64,000 nt of DNA from Pseudomonas salomonii (GTDB lineage Bacteria > Pseudomonadota > Gammaproteobacteria > Pseudomonadales > Pseudomonadaceae): NCBI RefSeq assembly GCF_900107155.1, contig NZ_FNOX01000001.1, positions 771,233-835,232 on the forward strand. Reading direction: 5' to 3'. The position numbers and the translations under genes were made by a program. This document shows positions 11,300 through 20,533 of the stretch, one piece after another (the stretch's first letter is position 1; each line of letters begins with the position of its first letter). The notes under the pieces were generated by a model. The model was not told the DNA's origin. It made no database searches and saw nothing but the letters and a program-made list of their open reading frames with translations.

Positions 11300-11950
11300 T
11301 CAGTGCACCGGCCATACGTCTTGATCGCCGATCACAAATAACTGCTGATCATCGCTTTTCTCCACGGAATAGCCGCCGGTAAAAGCTCCGAACGCCGGCA
11401 GCAAGCTGATCCGCGAGCCGATCTGAAAGCACGGCAGTCGCAAACTCTGGCGGCCTTTGCCGCGCAGCCGGTACACCGGATGCACATGCCCGGCCAGCAC
11501 ATGGTGGCTGGGGTGGGCATCCGGCTCATGCTGCAGCGCGAACGGCCCCATCAACAGCGGCTCGGCCACCACTTCAATCCTCAGGTCGGCAGGCGGGTCG
11601 CCAGCGCGTTTATCGTGATTGCCGCGAATCAAGGTCAGGTTCAGTTCGTGATTGCGCGCGCGCCAGGCTCTCAAGGCGCTCAGGGTGCCGCTGGCGTGTG
11701 AGCCAGGGCCATGCAGGAAGTCGCCGAGAAAGATCACCCACGTGCACGGCAGGGCCGACAACAGACGGTCCAGGCGCTGCAGGTTTTCGGTGGTGGTGCC
11801 CTGCGGCACCGGTTGCCCGAGGCTGCGATACGCCGAGGCCTTGCCAAAATGCGCATCGGCGATCAGCAGGCACTGGCGGGCGGGCCAGTAAATCGCCTTT
11901 TCCGGCAGCAGCCACAGCTCCTCACCCTCAAGCGTCAGCGAATGATGCAT
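11300..11950 (-). CDS. pdeM: ligase-associated MPE metallophosphoesterase (Pe/PdeM)
   Basis: This 216-residue calcineurin-like phosphoesterase is the Pe member of the Lhr-Lig-Exo-Pe DNA-repair set. Metal motifs are D-A-H at 32-34, GD at 76-77, GNHD at 110-113 and GHVH at 154-157. Its start shares a base with the lhr stop (TGATG), so the two are co-translated. Family members have phosphodiesterase and DNA endonuclease activity; the physiological substrate is not settled. Confidence 0.88.
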   Translation of the reverse strand: MHHSLTLEGEELWLLPEKAIYWPARQCLLIADAHFGKASAYRSLGQPVPQGTTTENLQRLDRLLSALPCTWVIFLGDFLHGPGSHASGTLSALRAWRARNHELNLTLIRGNHDKRAGDPPADLRIEVVAEPLLMGPFALQHEPDAHPSHHVLAGHVHPVYRLRGKGRQSLRLPCFQIGSRISLLPAFGAFTGGYSVEKSDDQQLFVIGDQDVWPVH

Positions 11951-14430
11951 CAGCGTTTCCCGTTATCCGCGACTTTTTCCAGGTCCTTGACCATGCGTGC
12001 AATGCGCTCGGACAGCTTCTCCGAACTCATGCTCTCGCGCATTCGCTCAACCAGCAGGGGAAAAGCCAGCGGCGTCGGCCGTTCGATTACATGCAGGTCG
12101 AGTTTCAGTGCCGACAGATGGCTGAGTGTCTCTTCAAGCCGACGAATATCCAACTCATCACGCAGGACTTCTTCCCCGGCCTGGGTCAGTAAAAGGTTCT
12201 CTGGGTCATATTGTTTGAACACCTCAAAGAACAAGCCGCTGGAAGCTTGCACCTGCCGCGTGCTTTTCGGCGCACCGGGGTAACCGGCAAACACCAGCCC
12301 GGCGATGCGGGCGATTTCGCGGAAGCGGCGCAGCGCCAGTTCCCCTGCGTTCAAGCTGGCGGCTACATCCACCAGCAGGTTGGCCGGGCTCAGCAGCGCT
12401 TCGTTCAACAACACCGGCCAGTCCACCGGGGTGGCGCTCAACAGTTCCAGGCCGTAATCATTCACCGCAATCGAAAAGGTCACCGGCTGGCCTTGGCTGA
12501 CCCGCCACGCCAGCAGGCTCGCCAGCCCCAGATGCACCTGGCGCCCGGCGAACGGGTAGAGAAACAGGTGCCAGCCCTCCCGCGACTTCAGGGCTTCCGC
12601 CAGCAAGCGCGCACGTGTCGGCAGACCTGACCAGCGCAACTGGGTTTGTAGCAGAGGTTGCACCGCGCGCATCTCAGGGCCGTCAAAGTGACCGTGGGCG
12701 GCTGCATCAAAGCGCTCGACCACCGCTTGCGCCAATTCATTGGATAGCGGCATGCGCCCGCCATTCCAGCGCGGCACGGCAGCCTTTTTCGCGGTGCTGC
12801 GGCGTACATACGCCGTCATGTTTTCCACGCGCACCAACTCCAGCAAACGCCCTGCAAACAAAAAACCGTCGCCAGGCTTGAGCCGGGCGATAAAGCCTTC
12901 TTCGACACTGCCCAGATTCTTGCCGCCGCCGCCCTTGCTCCAGAATTTCAACTGGATACTCGCATCGCTGACGATAGTGCCCACGCTCATGCGATGGCGC
13001 CGCGCCAGGCGCGCATCCGGCACGCGCCACACGCCATGCTCGTCGGGTTCCACTCGGCGGTAATCCGGATAGGCCGTCAACGACAGGCCGCCATGGCGCA
13101 CAAACCCCAGCGCCCAGGCCCAATCGGCGTCAGTAAGGTCACGATAAGCCCAGGCACCGCGCACCTCTGCCAACAGCGCATCCGGGGTAAAACCACCGCC
13201 CAGGGCCATGCTCACCAAGTGTTGTACGAGTACATCCAAAGGCTTGTAGGGCGATTCGCGAGCTTCGATGCGCCGCTGCGCTATCGCATCCTGGGCGGCG
13301 GCGGCCTCCACCAGTTCCAGGCTGTGGGTCGGCACCAACGTCACCCGTGATGGCCTGCCTGGCGCATGGCCAGAGCGCCCGGCGCGTTGCATCAGGCGCG
13401 CTACGCCTTTGGCCGAGCCGATTTGCAGCACGCGCTCCACCGGCAGGAAATCCACGCCCAGGTCCAGGCTCGAGGTACACACCACCGCTTTGAGCTGACC
13501 GTCTTTCAGGGCGCGCTCCACCCAGTCGCGTGTTTCACGCGACAGTGAGCCATGGTGCAGGGCAATCACGCCGGCCCAATCCGGGCGCGCTTCCAGCAAC
13601 GCCTGGTACCAAATCTCCGACTGTGCGCGGGTATTGGTAAACACCAGGCAACTGCTGCTGGCCTCCACTTCGGCCACCACCTGCGGGAGCATCTTCAAGC
13701 CGATATGCCCGGCCCAGGGAAAACGCTCGACAGTGGGCGGCAACAAGGTGTCGACCTTCAGTTCTTTAGCCGTCTGCCCCTGCACATTGATTGCGCCGCC
13801 TTGCGGGACCAGAACCTCAAGGGCGTGGGACTGGTTGCCCAACGTCGCGGAAATCCCCCACACCATCAAATCCGGATGCCAACGCCGCAAGCGCGCCAAC
13901 GCCAATTGCAACTGCACGCCACGCTTATTGCCGATCAGTTCGTGCCACTCATCCACGATCACCATGCGCAGGTGCGTAAGGCTCGTCTCACTGTCGGCAC
14001 GCGCAAGCATCAGTGTCAGGCTTTCCGGTGTGGTCACCAGCGCGGTGGGCTGGCGGCGGGTCTGGCGTGCGCGTTCACTGCTGCTGGTATCCCCCGTGCG
14101 CAGGCCGACGCTCCAGGGAATCTCCAGTGCCGCCAGTGGCGCCTCCAGGGCACGTGCCGTGTCGGCGGCCAAGGCGCGCATAGGTGTGATCCATAACACC
14201 GTCAGCGGCTCGGCGGGTATTTTGCGTTTACCGGTAGCGGGCGGGCGAGTGACGGCGAAGCGGTTAAGGGCGGCAAACCACAGCGCATAGGTTTTGCCCG
14301 CGCCGGTGCTGGCGTGCAGCAGGCCTGACTGGCCTTCTTTAACGGCCGCCCACACCGCTTTTTGAAAGGCGAACGGCTTCCAGCCCTTGGCGGCAAACCA
14401 TTTTTTGGCGAAGTCGAGGGGTTTTGCCAT
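11950..14430 (-). CDS. lhr: Lhr-core ligase-associated DEXH-box helicase
   Basis: This 826-residue superfamily 2 helicase has Walker A STGAGKT at 41-47, DEWH at 160-163, SAT at 194-196 and motif [10 protein letters not shown] at 348-355, followed by the winged-helix and Lhr-core C-terminal domains. The length is that of Lhr-core, not the 1,500-residue E. coli Lhr. Known Lhr-core proteins are 3'-5' translocases active on RNA:DNA hybrids. It is coupled to the phosphoesterase gene downstream, but the ligase and nuclease partners lie 4.5 kb upstream, beyond an ABC operon. Confidence 0.92.
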   Translation of the reverse strand: MAKPLDFAKKWFAAKGWKPFAFQKAVWAAVKEGQSGLLHASTGAGKTYALWFAALNRFAVTRPPATGKRKIPAEPLTVLWITPMRALAADTARALEAPLAALEIPWSVGLRTGDTSSSERARQTRRQPTALVTTPESLTLMLARADSETSLTHLRMVIVDEWHELIGNKRGVQLQLALARLRRWHPDLMVWGISATLGNQSHALEVLVPQGGAINVQGQTAKELKVDTLLPPTVERFPWAGHIGLKMLPQVVAEVEASSSCLVFTNTRAQSEIWYQALLEARPDWAGVIALHHGSLSRETRDWVERALKDGQLKAVVCTSSLDLGVDFLPVERVLQIGSAKGVARLMQRAGRSGHAPGRPSRVTLVPTHSLELVEAAAAQDAIAQRRIEARESPYKPLDVLVQHLVSMALGGGFTPDALLAEVRGAWAYRDLTDADWAWALGFVRHGGLSLTAYPDYRRVEPDEHGVWRVPDARLARRHRMSVGTIVSDASIQLKFWSKGGGGKNLGSVEEGFIARLKPGDGFLFAGRLLELVRVENMTAYVRRSTAKKAAVPRWNGGRMPLSNELAQAVVERFDAAAHGHFDGPEMRAVQPLLQTQLRWSGLPTRARLLAEALKSREGWHLFLYPFAGRQVHLGLASLLAWRVSQGQPVTFSIAVNDYGLELLSATPVDWPVLLNEALLSPANLLVDVAASLNAGELALRRFREIARIAGLVFAGYPGAPKSTRQVQASSGLFFEVFKQYDPENLLLTQAGEEVLRDELDIRRLEETLSHLSALKLDLHVIERPTPLAFPLLVERMRESMSSEKLSERIARMVKDLEKVADNGKR

Positions 14431-14487
14431 TCGGCGGCTGACGCTCTGGAGGCTCTATGTCAGAGACCCTCCAGGCGTGGCAAAGGT

Positions 14488-15252
14488 TTACTTCAAGTTA
14501 CCGCTCAGAAATTGCTGCAGGCGCTCGCTCTTGGGGTTGCCCAACACATCTTCGGGCGTGCCTTGCTCTTCCACCAGACCCTTGTGCAGGAACAGCACCT
14601 GGTTCGACACCTTGCGCGCAAAGCTCATCTCGTGGGTGACCATGATCATGGTGCGGCCTTCCTCGGCCAGGCCCTGGATCACCTTCAACACCTCGCCGAC
14701 CAGTTCCGGGTCGAGGGCCGAGGTGGGTTCGTCAAACAGCATTACCTCCGGCTCCATGGCCAGGGCGCGGGCGATGGCCACCCGTTGCTGTTGGCCACCA
14801 GAGAGAAACGCCGGGTATTGATCGGCCACGCGTGCCGGCAGCCCGACCTTATCGAGATAGCGACGGGCACGGTCTTCGGCGTCCTTCTTGCTGCAACCCA
14901 GTACCCGGCGCGGCGCCATGGTGATGTTTTCCAGCACGCTCATATGGCTCCACAGGTTGAAATGCTGGAACACCATCGCCAGCCGCGTACGCAGGCGTTG
15001 CAGTTCGGCGTCGTCGGCCACGCGCATGCCGTGGCGGTCGCTGACCATGCGGATCTGCTGACCATCAAGGGTCATGGCGCCATCGTTGGGCGTTTCCAGA
15101 AAGTTGATGCAGCGCAAAAAGGTACTTTTGCCCGAACCACTGGCGCCGATCAGGCTGATCACGTCACCGGTGTTGGCCTTGAGCGAAACACCTTTGAGCA
15201 CTTCATTGTCGCCATAGCTTTTATGCAGGCCTTCAACGGTCAATTTGTACAT
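14488..15252 (-). CDS. aotP: basic amino acid ABC transporter ATPase (AotP/HisP type)
   Basis: This 254-residue ATPase energises uptake of arginine/ornithine or similar polar amino acids. Walker A GASGSGKST is at 36-44, the signature LSGGQQQR at 150-157, Walker B VMLFDEP at 170-176 and the switch histidine at 207. I start at MYKLTVEGL, not at an in-frame ATG 21 codons upstream that would overlap the preceding gene. It is the last gene of a J-Q-M-O-P operon. In P. aeruginosa argR follows aotP; here lhr follows instead. Confidence 0.9.
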   Translation of the reverse strand: MYKLTVEGLHKSYGDNEVLKGVSLKANTGDVISLIGASGSGKSTFLRCINFLETPNDGAMTLDGQQIRMVSDRHGMRVADDAELQRLRTRLAMVFQHFNLWSHMSVLENITMAPRRVLGCSKKDAEDRARRYLDKVGLPARVADQYPAFLSGGQQQRVAIARALAMEPEVMLFDEPTSALDPELVGEVLKVIQGLAEEGRTMIMVTHEMSFARKVSNQVLFLHKGLVEEQGTPEDVLGNPKSERLQQFLSGNLK

Positions 15253-15265
15253 GGGGCGTGCATCC

Positions 15266-16384
15266 TCAAGGCGAAAGTAGGTAGCCGCTGCGATAGGCCT
15301 GCGTGCCGGCAACATGGCTGATCACCATGCCGGCAGTGGCCATGCGCCGCAGCGAACGGGCGTAAAGCAGGCCGGCATGTTGGCAGTGCACAGGCGTTAC
15401 GCGGTCAGTAATGGGGTCGATGATTTCGGCGATCAGTTGCCCGGCTTCCAGGTATTCACCGGGCAGGGCGCTGAACACCAGCAAGCCGCCGACCGGTGTG
15501 GCCACCGGTTCCACGCCCGCCAGTGGCGTGGCCGGGTAAGGCAGCTCGGGCTGCGGCGGCGCGTCACCGGTAATGGCACCGAAGTGAATCAGGTAATCGA
15601 TGATCGCCTGGCAATCCAGCGCCGCCAGGCCGTGGTTGACGTCGCCCTGGCCGCGCAGTTCGACGGTCACCGAAAAACTGCCCATCGGGATCGGGAAGCG
15701 CTCACCGAAACGCTGCTGCAACTGCCACCACACCAAGGTGAAACATTCGTCGAACGACTGCCCGCCGGAGTCGGTCGCCAGCAAGTTGGCCTCCGAGCCG
15801 ATATAGCGCGCCAGCGGCTCCACCTGCGGCCAGGCCTCGGGCGTGGTGTACAGGTGCGCCACCGCTTCGAAGTCGCAATGCAGGTCCAGCACCATGTCGG
15901 CGTCACAGGCCAGGCGTTGCAGCACCAGGCGCTGGGATTGCAGCTGGGTCGCGGGCGTTTGCGCCGCAAGGGCCAGGCTCAGGGCGTCGCGAATAAGCTC
16001 GACGTTGTGCGTGGGGTCGTCGCCCAGCAGGTCTTCGACCTGATTGCCGACTGCCTCACTGAGATCGACAAACAGGCGATTGAAGTTCTGCCCGCTTTCC
16101 AGCTCGTAACGGCCCAATGGAATGTCCATTAACACCTGCTCAAGCCCCACCGGATTGGCGATGGGCACCAGCACGATCTCGCTGCGCAGGCGCCCGGCCG
16201 CTGCCAGCTCTGCCAGGCGCAGCTTCAGGTGCCAGGCCACCAGCATGCCCGGCAGCTCATCGGCATGCAGTGATGACTGGATGTAAACCTTGCCCTCAGC
16301 CTGTTCCGGGCCGAAGTGGAAACTGTGAACCTGCCGCGCAGTGCCGGGCACAGGCGCGATCAGATCATGTACCTGATGACGCAT
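15266..16384 (-). CDS. aotO: AotO-like succinylglutamate desuccinylase/aspartoacylase-family protein
   Basis: This 372-residue M14-type deacylase-fold protein has zinc ligands readable as H40 and E43 in SLHADELPG and H169 in LDLHCDFEA, and a candidate catalytic E242 in TVELRGQGD. All core residues look intact, so it may be an active hydrolase. Proteins of this kind sit inside aotJQMOP operons but AotO is not needed for transport in the best-studied case; its substrate is unknown. It lies nine bases after aotM and thirteen before aotP. Confidence 0.82.
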   Translation of the reverse strand: MRHQVHDLIAPVPGTARQVHSFHFGPEQAEGKVYIQSSLHADELPGMLVAWHLKLRLAELAAAGRLRSEIVLVPIANPVGLEQVLMDIPLGRYELESGQNFNRLFVDLSEAVGNQVEDLLGDDPTHNVELIRDALSLALAAQTPATQLQSQRLVLQRLACDADMVLDLHCDFEAVAHLYTTPEAWPQVEPLARYIGSEANLLATDSGGQSFDECFTLVWWQLQQRFGERFPIPMGSFSVTVELRGQGDVNHGLAALDCQAIIDYLIHFGAITGDAPPQPELPYPATPLAGVEPVATPVGGLLVFSALPGEYLEAGQLIAEIIDPITDRVTPVHCQHAGLLYARSLRRMATAGMVISHVAGTQAYRSGYLLSP

Positions 16385-16393
16385 CGCGACTCC

Positions 16394-17104
16394 TTAATGG
16401 CTCGGCCCGAGAAAGGCCAGCCAGCGGCGCTCCGCCAGACGAAACAGCCCGACCAGCGCGAAGGTCACGGTCAGGTAGATCAGCGCGGCGATGCCGAATG
16501 ATTGAAAGGTCATGTAGGTGGCCGAGTTGGCGTCCCGCGCTACCTTGAGAATGTCCGGCACCGTCGCAGTAAAAGCCACGGTGGTCGAGTGCAGCATCAG
16601 GATCACTTCGTTGCTGTAGTAGGGCAGCGAGCGGCGCAGGGCCGACGGCATGATCACGTAGGCATAGAGTTTCCAGCCGCTCAGGCCGTACGCCTTGGCC
16701 GCTTCGACTTCCCCATGGGCCATGCTGCGGATCGCGCCGGCGAAAATTTCCGTGGTGTACGCGCAAGTGTTAAGCGCGAAGGCGAGGATCGTGCAGTTCA
16801 TCGCATCGCGAAAGAACGCATCCAGCACCGGCTGCGCACGCACGGCGGCGATGCTGTAGATGCCGGTGTAGCAAATCAGCAGTTGGATATACAGCGGCGT
16901 GCCACGAAACAGGTAGGTGTAGAACTGCACCGGCCAGCGTATGGAGCGTTTGCGCGAGACGCGGGCGATGGACAGTGGGATCGAGACCAGAAAGCCGATC
17001 ACCAGCGCCGCGCTGAGCAGCCACATGGTCATCGCCAGCCCGGTGATGTGCTGGCCGTCGCTATAAAGGAACGGCCGCCAGTATTGCTGGATAAGTTCGA
17101 TCAT
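16394..17104 (-). CDS. aotM: basic amino acid ABC transporter permease (AotM/HisM type)
   Basis: This 236-residue inner-membrane permease has about five hydrophobic segments and the coupling loop EVEAAKAYGLSGWKLYAYV with the conserved glycine, followed by IMPSALRRSLP. The start overlaps the aotQ stop (ATGA). With AotQ it forms the heteromeric channel for the AotJ-bound ligand. Confidence 0.9.
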   Translation of the reverse strand: MIELIQQYWRPFLYSDGQHITGLAMTMWLLSAALVIGFLVSIPLSIARVSRKRSIRWPVQFYTYLFRGTPLYIQLLICYTGIYSIAAVRAQPVLDAFFRDAMNCTILAFALNTCAYTTEIFAGAIRSMAHGEVEAAKAYGLSGWKLYAYVIMPSALRRSLPYYSNEVILMLHSTTVAFTATVPDILKVARDANSATYMTFQSFGIAALIYLTVTFALVGLFRLAERRWLAFLGPSH

Positions 17105-17829
17105 CGCACGGCCTCCCGGGACCCAGCGGAGTAGCGGCGCTCAAGCCAGCGCAGGACGACGTTGGATGCACTGGTGATCAGCAGGTAGATCAGCGCAGCG
17201 ATGACCAGAAAATAGAACAGCTGATAAGTACTCTTGCCAGCATCCTGCGCGGCCTTGACCAAGTCCGCCAGGCCGATGATCGACACCAGCGCGGTGGCCT
17301 TGAGCATCACCATCCAGTTGTTGCCGATGCCCGGCAAGGCAAAGCGCATCATCTGCGGGAAGGTCACGAAGCGAAACCGCTGACCGCGCGTGAGCCCGTA
17401 GGCGGTCGCCGCTTCCAGTTGGCCACGGGGCACGGCGAGGATCGCGCCGCGAAAGGTCTCGGTGAAATAGGCGCCATAGATGAAGCCCAGGGTGATGACC
17501 CCGGCGCTGAATGGGTCGATTTCGATGTAGTCCCATTCCATAAAGTCGGTAAAGCCGGTCAGCCAGATTTGCAGGCTGTAAAAAATCAGCAGCATCAGCA
17601 CCAGGTCGGGCACACCGCGAATCAAGGTGGTGTAGAGCTGGGCAGGGATGCGTATCAGGCTGACGCTGGACAGTTTGGCGCTGGCGCCGAGCAGGCCCAG
17701 CAGGACGCTGACGGCCAGGGAGGCGACCGACAGTTTCACGGTCATCCACGTACCTTGCAGCAACAGCGGGCCGAACCCCTTCAAGCTGAAGGCACCCAGC
17801 CCCAGGGTTTGCAAAAGATCTTCAAACAT
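17101..17829 (-). CDS. aotQ: basic amino acid ABC transporter permease (AotQ/HisQ type)
   Basis: This 242-residue permease starts at MFEDLLQTLG; an in-frame ATG twelve codons upstream lies within the terminator hairpin and is less likely. Typical features are the LRGVPDLVLMLLIFY segment and the EAA loop QLEAATAYGLTRGQRFRFV. It follows aotJ after 60 bases holding a terminator, so it should be expressed at lower level than the binding protein. Confidence 0.9.
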   Translation of the reverse strand: MFEDLLQTLGLGAFSLKGFGPLLLQGTWMTVKLSVASLAVSVLLGLLGASAKLSSVSLIRIPAQLYTTLIRGVPDLVLMLLIFYSLQIWLTGFTDFMEWDYIEIDPFSAGVITLGFIYGAYFTETFRGAILAVPRGQLEAATAYGLTRGQRFRFVTFPQMMRFALPGIGNNWMVMLKATALVSIIGLADLVKAAQDAGKSTYQLFYFLVIAALIYLLITSASNVVLRWLERRYSAGSREAVR

Positions 17830-17850
17830 GAATTCAGGACCTAATGGCGA

Positions 17851-17883
17851 TAAAAAAGCGCCCACCGCAAACCGGTGGGCGCC
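17851..17883 (-). terminator. intra-operon terminator between aotJ and aotQ
   Basis: On the minus strand GCGCCCACCG pairs perfectly with CGGTGGGCGC across a five-base loop and is followed by six T residues. It lies just after the binding-protein gene, the usual way for ABC operons to make more binding protein than membrane parts through partial termination. Confidence 0.8.
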
Positions 17884-17889
17884 GGGGTG

Positions 17890-18669
17890 TTATTTACCGC
17901 TGTAGAGGTTCAGGTCGCCGAAGTGTTTCTTCTGGATGGTGGCGTAGGTGCCATCATCGTGTAACGCTTTGATACCTTTATCGAGCAGAGCCTTGAGGTC
18001 TTTGTTACCTTTTTTGATACCGACCGCAGTTTTCGATGGCAGCAGTGGGTCGTCGATGGCCTTGCTGACTTCGTAGTCAGCGCCGGCCGGCGACTTCAAA
18101 AAGCCCAGTTCGGCCTGCAGCATGTCCTGCACGGAAGCGTCCAGGCGGCCCGAAGTCAGGTCGGCGTAAACCTGGTCCTGGTTGGCGTAGGCCTTGGTGG
18201 TCACACCGGCCTTGTCCAGCACGGCCTTTGCGTAGGCTTCCTGGATGGTGCCTTGCTCGTAGCCCACGGATTTACCCTTGAGGGACTCAGGCGTGGAGAA
18301 GTTCGCGCCCTTTTTGAACACCAGGGACGTCGGGCCGGAGAACAGCTCGCTGGAGAAATCGATCGCCTTTTCACGGGCTTCAGTCACGGTCATCGAGGAA
18401 ATCACGCCGTCGAACTTGTTGGCGTTCAGGCCTGGAATCATGCCGTCGAAGTCGCTTTCAACCCACTTGCACTTCACTTTCAGCTCGGCGCAGATCGCAT
18501 TGCCCAGGTCGATATCGAAGCCTACCAGGCTGCCGTCGGCGGCCTTGGACTCGAATGGCGCGTAGGAAGGATCGACACCAAAACGCAACTCCTTGTATTC
18601 CTTGGCCAGCGCGGTACCAGCAGCCATGCACAGAGCCAGTGCAGAAAGGGTCAGCAATGCTTTTTTCAT
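17890..18669 (-). CDS. aotJ: periplasmic basic amino acid-binding protein (AotJ/HisJ type)
   Basis: This 259-residue binding protein has a signal peptide MKKALLTLSALALCMAAGTA ending near residue 22 and the SBP_bac_3 fold: FGVDPSYAPFESKAADGSL, then GFDIDLGNAIC and DFDGMIPGLNANKFD. An in-frame ATG seven codons earlier would spoil the signal peptide. Specificity for arginine, ornithine, lysine or histidine cannot be set from the sequence alone. The promoter should lie in 18670-18898. Confidence 0.92.
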   Translation of the reverse strand: MKKALLTLSALALCMAAGTALAKEYKELRFGVDPSYAPFESKAADGSLVGFDIDLGNAICAELKVKCKWVESDFDGMIPGLNANKFDGVISSMTVTEAREKAIDFSSELFSGPTSLVFKKGANFSTPESLKGKSVGYEQGTIQEAYAKAVLDKAGVTTKAYANQDQVYADLTSGRLDASVQDMLQAELGFLKSPAGADYEVSKAIDDPLLPSKTAVGIKKGNKDLKALLDKGIKALHDDGTYATIQKKHFGDLNLYSGK

Positions 18670-18898
18670 TATGTAATCCCTAAAAACCAAGATAAGCGCT
18701 TGTGGCGCGATTAGGACTGTTACTGAGCGGTGTCAGACGGATCACAAGTAGCAATTTCTGCACCATAGTTCCGAATGATTGTTTTAAAAGGTGGGATAAG
18801 GGAGATGTGAGTGTAGGAGATGCCCGAAAATGGGCATGGAAAAATCAGTGCACCATTCTGAAACAAATGGAAATCAAAATGTGGGAGGGGGATTTATG

Positions 18899-20533
18899 TC
18901 AGGTCAACAAATCCTGCAAGGTCCCGAGGTTGTCGGCTTCTTCCACTGCCTTATCCTGCCGCCACCGCAACATCCTGGGAAACCGCACCGCAATCCCGCT
19001 CTTGTGGCGTTTGGACAAGGCAATCCCCTCAAACCCCAGCTCAAACACCATGCTTGGCGTCACGCTGCTGACCGGGCCGAATTTCTCCACCGTGGTCTTG
19101 CGCACAATGGCGTCGACCTTGCGCATTTCTTCGTCCGTCAGCCCTGAATACGCCTTGGCGAATGGCACCAGCGTGCGCTCAGTGCCGGGTGGGCCGTCCC
19201 ACACCGCAAAGGTGTAATCGCTGTACAAACTGGCGCGTCGGCCATGGCCGCGCTGGGCGTAGATCAATACGGCGTCGACACTGAATGGGTCGACCTTCCA
19301 TTTCCACCACACGCCCATGTCCTTGGTGCGGCCCACGCCGTACAGGCCATCGCGGGCTTTTAGCATCATGCCTTCCACGCCGAGGCGGCGAGAGTCTTCG
19401 CGTTGCTCAGCCAGGTCCTTCCAGCTCGCGCCCGTCAGCAAGGGCGATGGCAACAGCACGGGCTGGTTGCACTGCGCAATCACTTGCTCAAGCTGGGCGC
19501 GGCGCTCGGCCTGGGTGTGGTTGCGCCAGTCGTCGCCCTGATATTCCAGCAAGTCGTAGGCGAGGACAGTCACCGGCGCATCCTCCAGGACTTTTTTGCT
19601 CAGGGTTTTACGGCCAATGCGCTGTTGCAGCAGGGCGAAGGGTTGCACCGCGTCCTTCCACACCACAATTTCGCCATCGATCACCGTGCCATCCGGCAGG
19701 CCGCTGACCAGGCTGTGTAGTTCGGGGAAGCGCTCGGTGACCAACTCCTCACCGCGCGACCAAACCCACAGGCGACCTTCGCGCTTGACCAGTTGCGCGC
19801 GAATGCCATCCCACTTCCATTCCACCTGCCAGTCGGCGGTTGCGCCGAGCAAGGCGTCGAATTGCTCCACCGGTTGCGCCAGCCCATGGGCCAGAAAAAA
19901 TGGATACGGCTGCCCGCCGCGTTGCGCATGCTCGTCAGACGATTCGGCGGCGATAAGCTTGAGGTAGCCTTCGGCCGTAGGCCGGTTGGACAGGTCGGTG
20001 TAGCCCACCAGGCGCTGGGCCACACGTTTGCTGTCCAGGTCGGCCATGGCGGCGAGGGCGCGGGTGACCAGCAGTTTGGACACGCCGACGCGAAAACTGC
20101 CGGTGATCAATTTGATGCACACCATCAGGCTCGGTTGATCGAGCTGTGCCCATAACGCGGGCAGGCGCTCGGCCAATTCCAGCGGCGGCAAGCCACGCAG
20201 CGGCAGCAACTTGTCTTCCAGCCACACCGCCAATCCGTCCTCCGAGGTATAGGAGGATTCGGGCAACAACAGCGAAATGGTCTCGGCCAGATCGCCCACC
20301 GACTGGTAACTCTCTTCGAATAACCACGGCTCGATACCCGACGCTGCGGTGGCCATGTCGCGCAATAAGCGGGTCGGCACCAATTGCCGAGGTCGGCCGC
20401 CGGACAGGAAATACACGGCCCAGGCCGCATCTTCGGGTGGCGCCTGGCGGAAGTAGGCTTGCAGTGCGGCCAGCTTGGCATTGCTGGAGGTGGTGGCGTC
20501 GAGGTTGGCGTACAGCTCGGCGAAGGCTTTCAT
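18899..20533 (-). CDS. ATP-dependent DNA ligase of the Lhr-Lig-Exo-Pe set
   Basis: This 544-residue ligase has an N-terminal DNA-binding domain (about 1-225), the nucleotidyltransferase motif I EWKWDGIR with active-site K240, motif III DGE at 286-288, motif IV EGMMLK at 387-392, motif V KWK at 411-413 and an OB-fold C-terminus. It seals nicks with ATP and is separate from the NAD-dependent LigA. Its start overlaps the exo stop by four bases. Confidence 0.92.
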   Translation of the reverse strand: MKAFAELYANLDATTSSNAKLAALQAYFRQAPPEDAAWAVYFLSGGRPRQLVPTRLLRDMATAASGIEPWLFEESYQSVGDLAETISLLLPESSYTSEDGLAVWLEDKLLPLRGLPPLELAERLPALWAQLDQPSLMVCIKLITGSFRVGVSKLLVTRALAAMADLDSKRVAQRLVGYTDLSNRPTAEGYLKLIAAESSDEHAQRGGQPYPFFLAHGLAQPVEQFDALLGATADWQVEWKWDGIRAQLVKREGRLWVWSRGEELVTERFPELHSLVSGLPDGTVIDGEIVVWKDAVQPFALLQQRIGRKTLSKKVLEDAPVTVLAYDLLEYQGDDWRNHTQAERRAQLEQVIAQCNQPVLLPSPLLTGASWKDLAEQREDSRRLGVEGMMLKARDGLYGVGRTKDMGVWWKWKVDPFSVDAVLIYAQRGHGRRASLYSDYTFAVWDGPPGTERTLVPFAKAYSGLTDEEMRKVDAIVRKTTVEKFGPVSSVTPSMVFELGFEGIALSKRHKSGIAVRFPRMLRWRQDKAVEEADNLGTLQDLLT

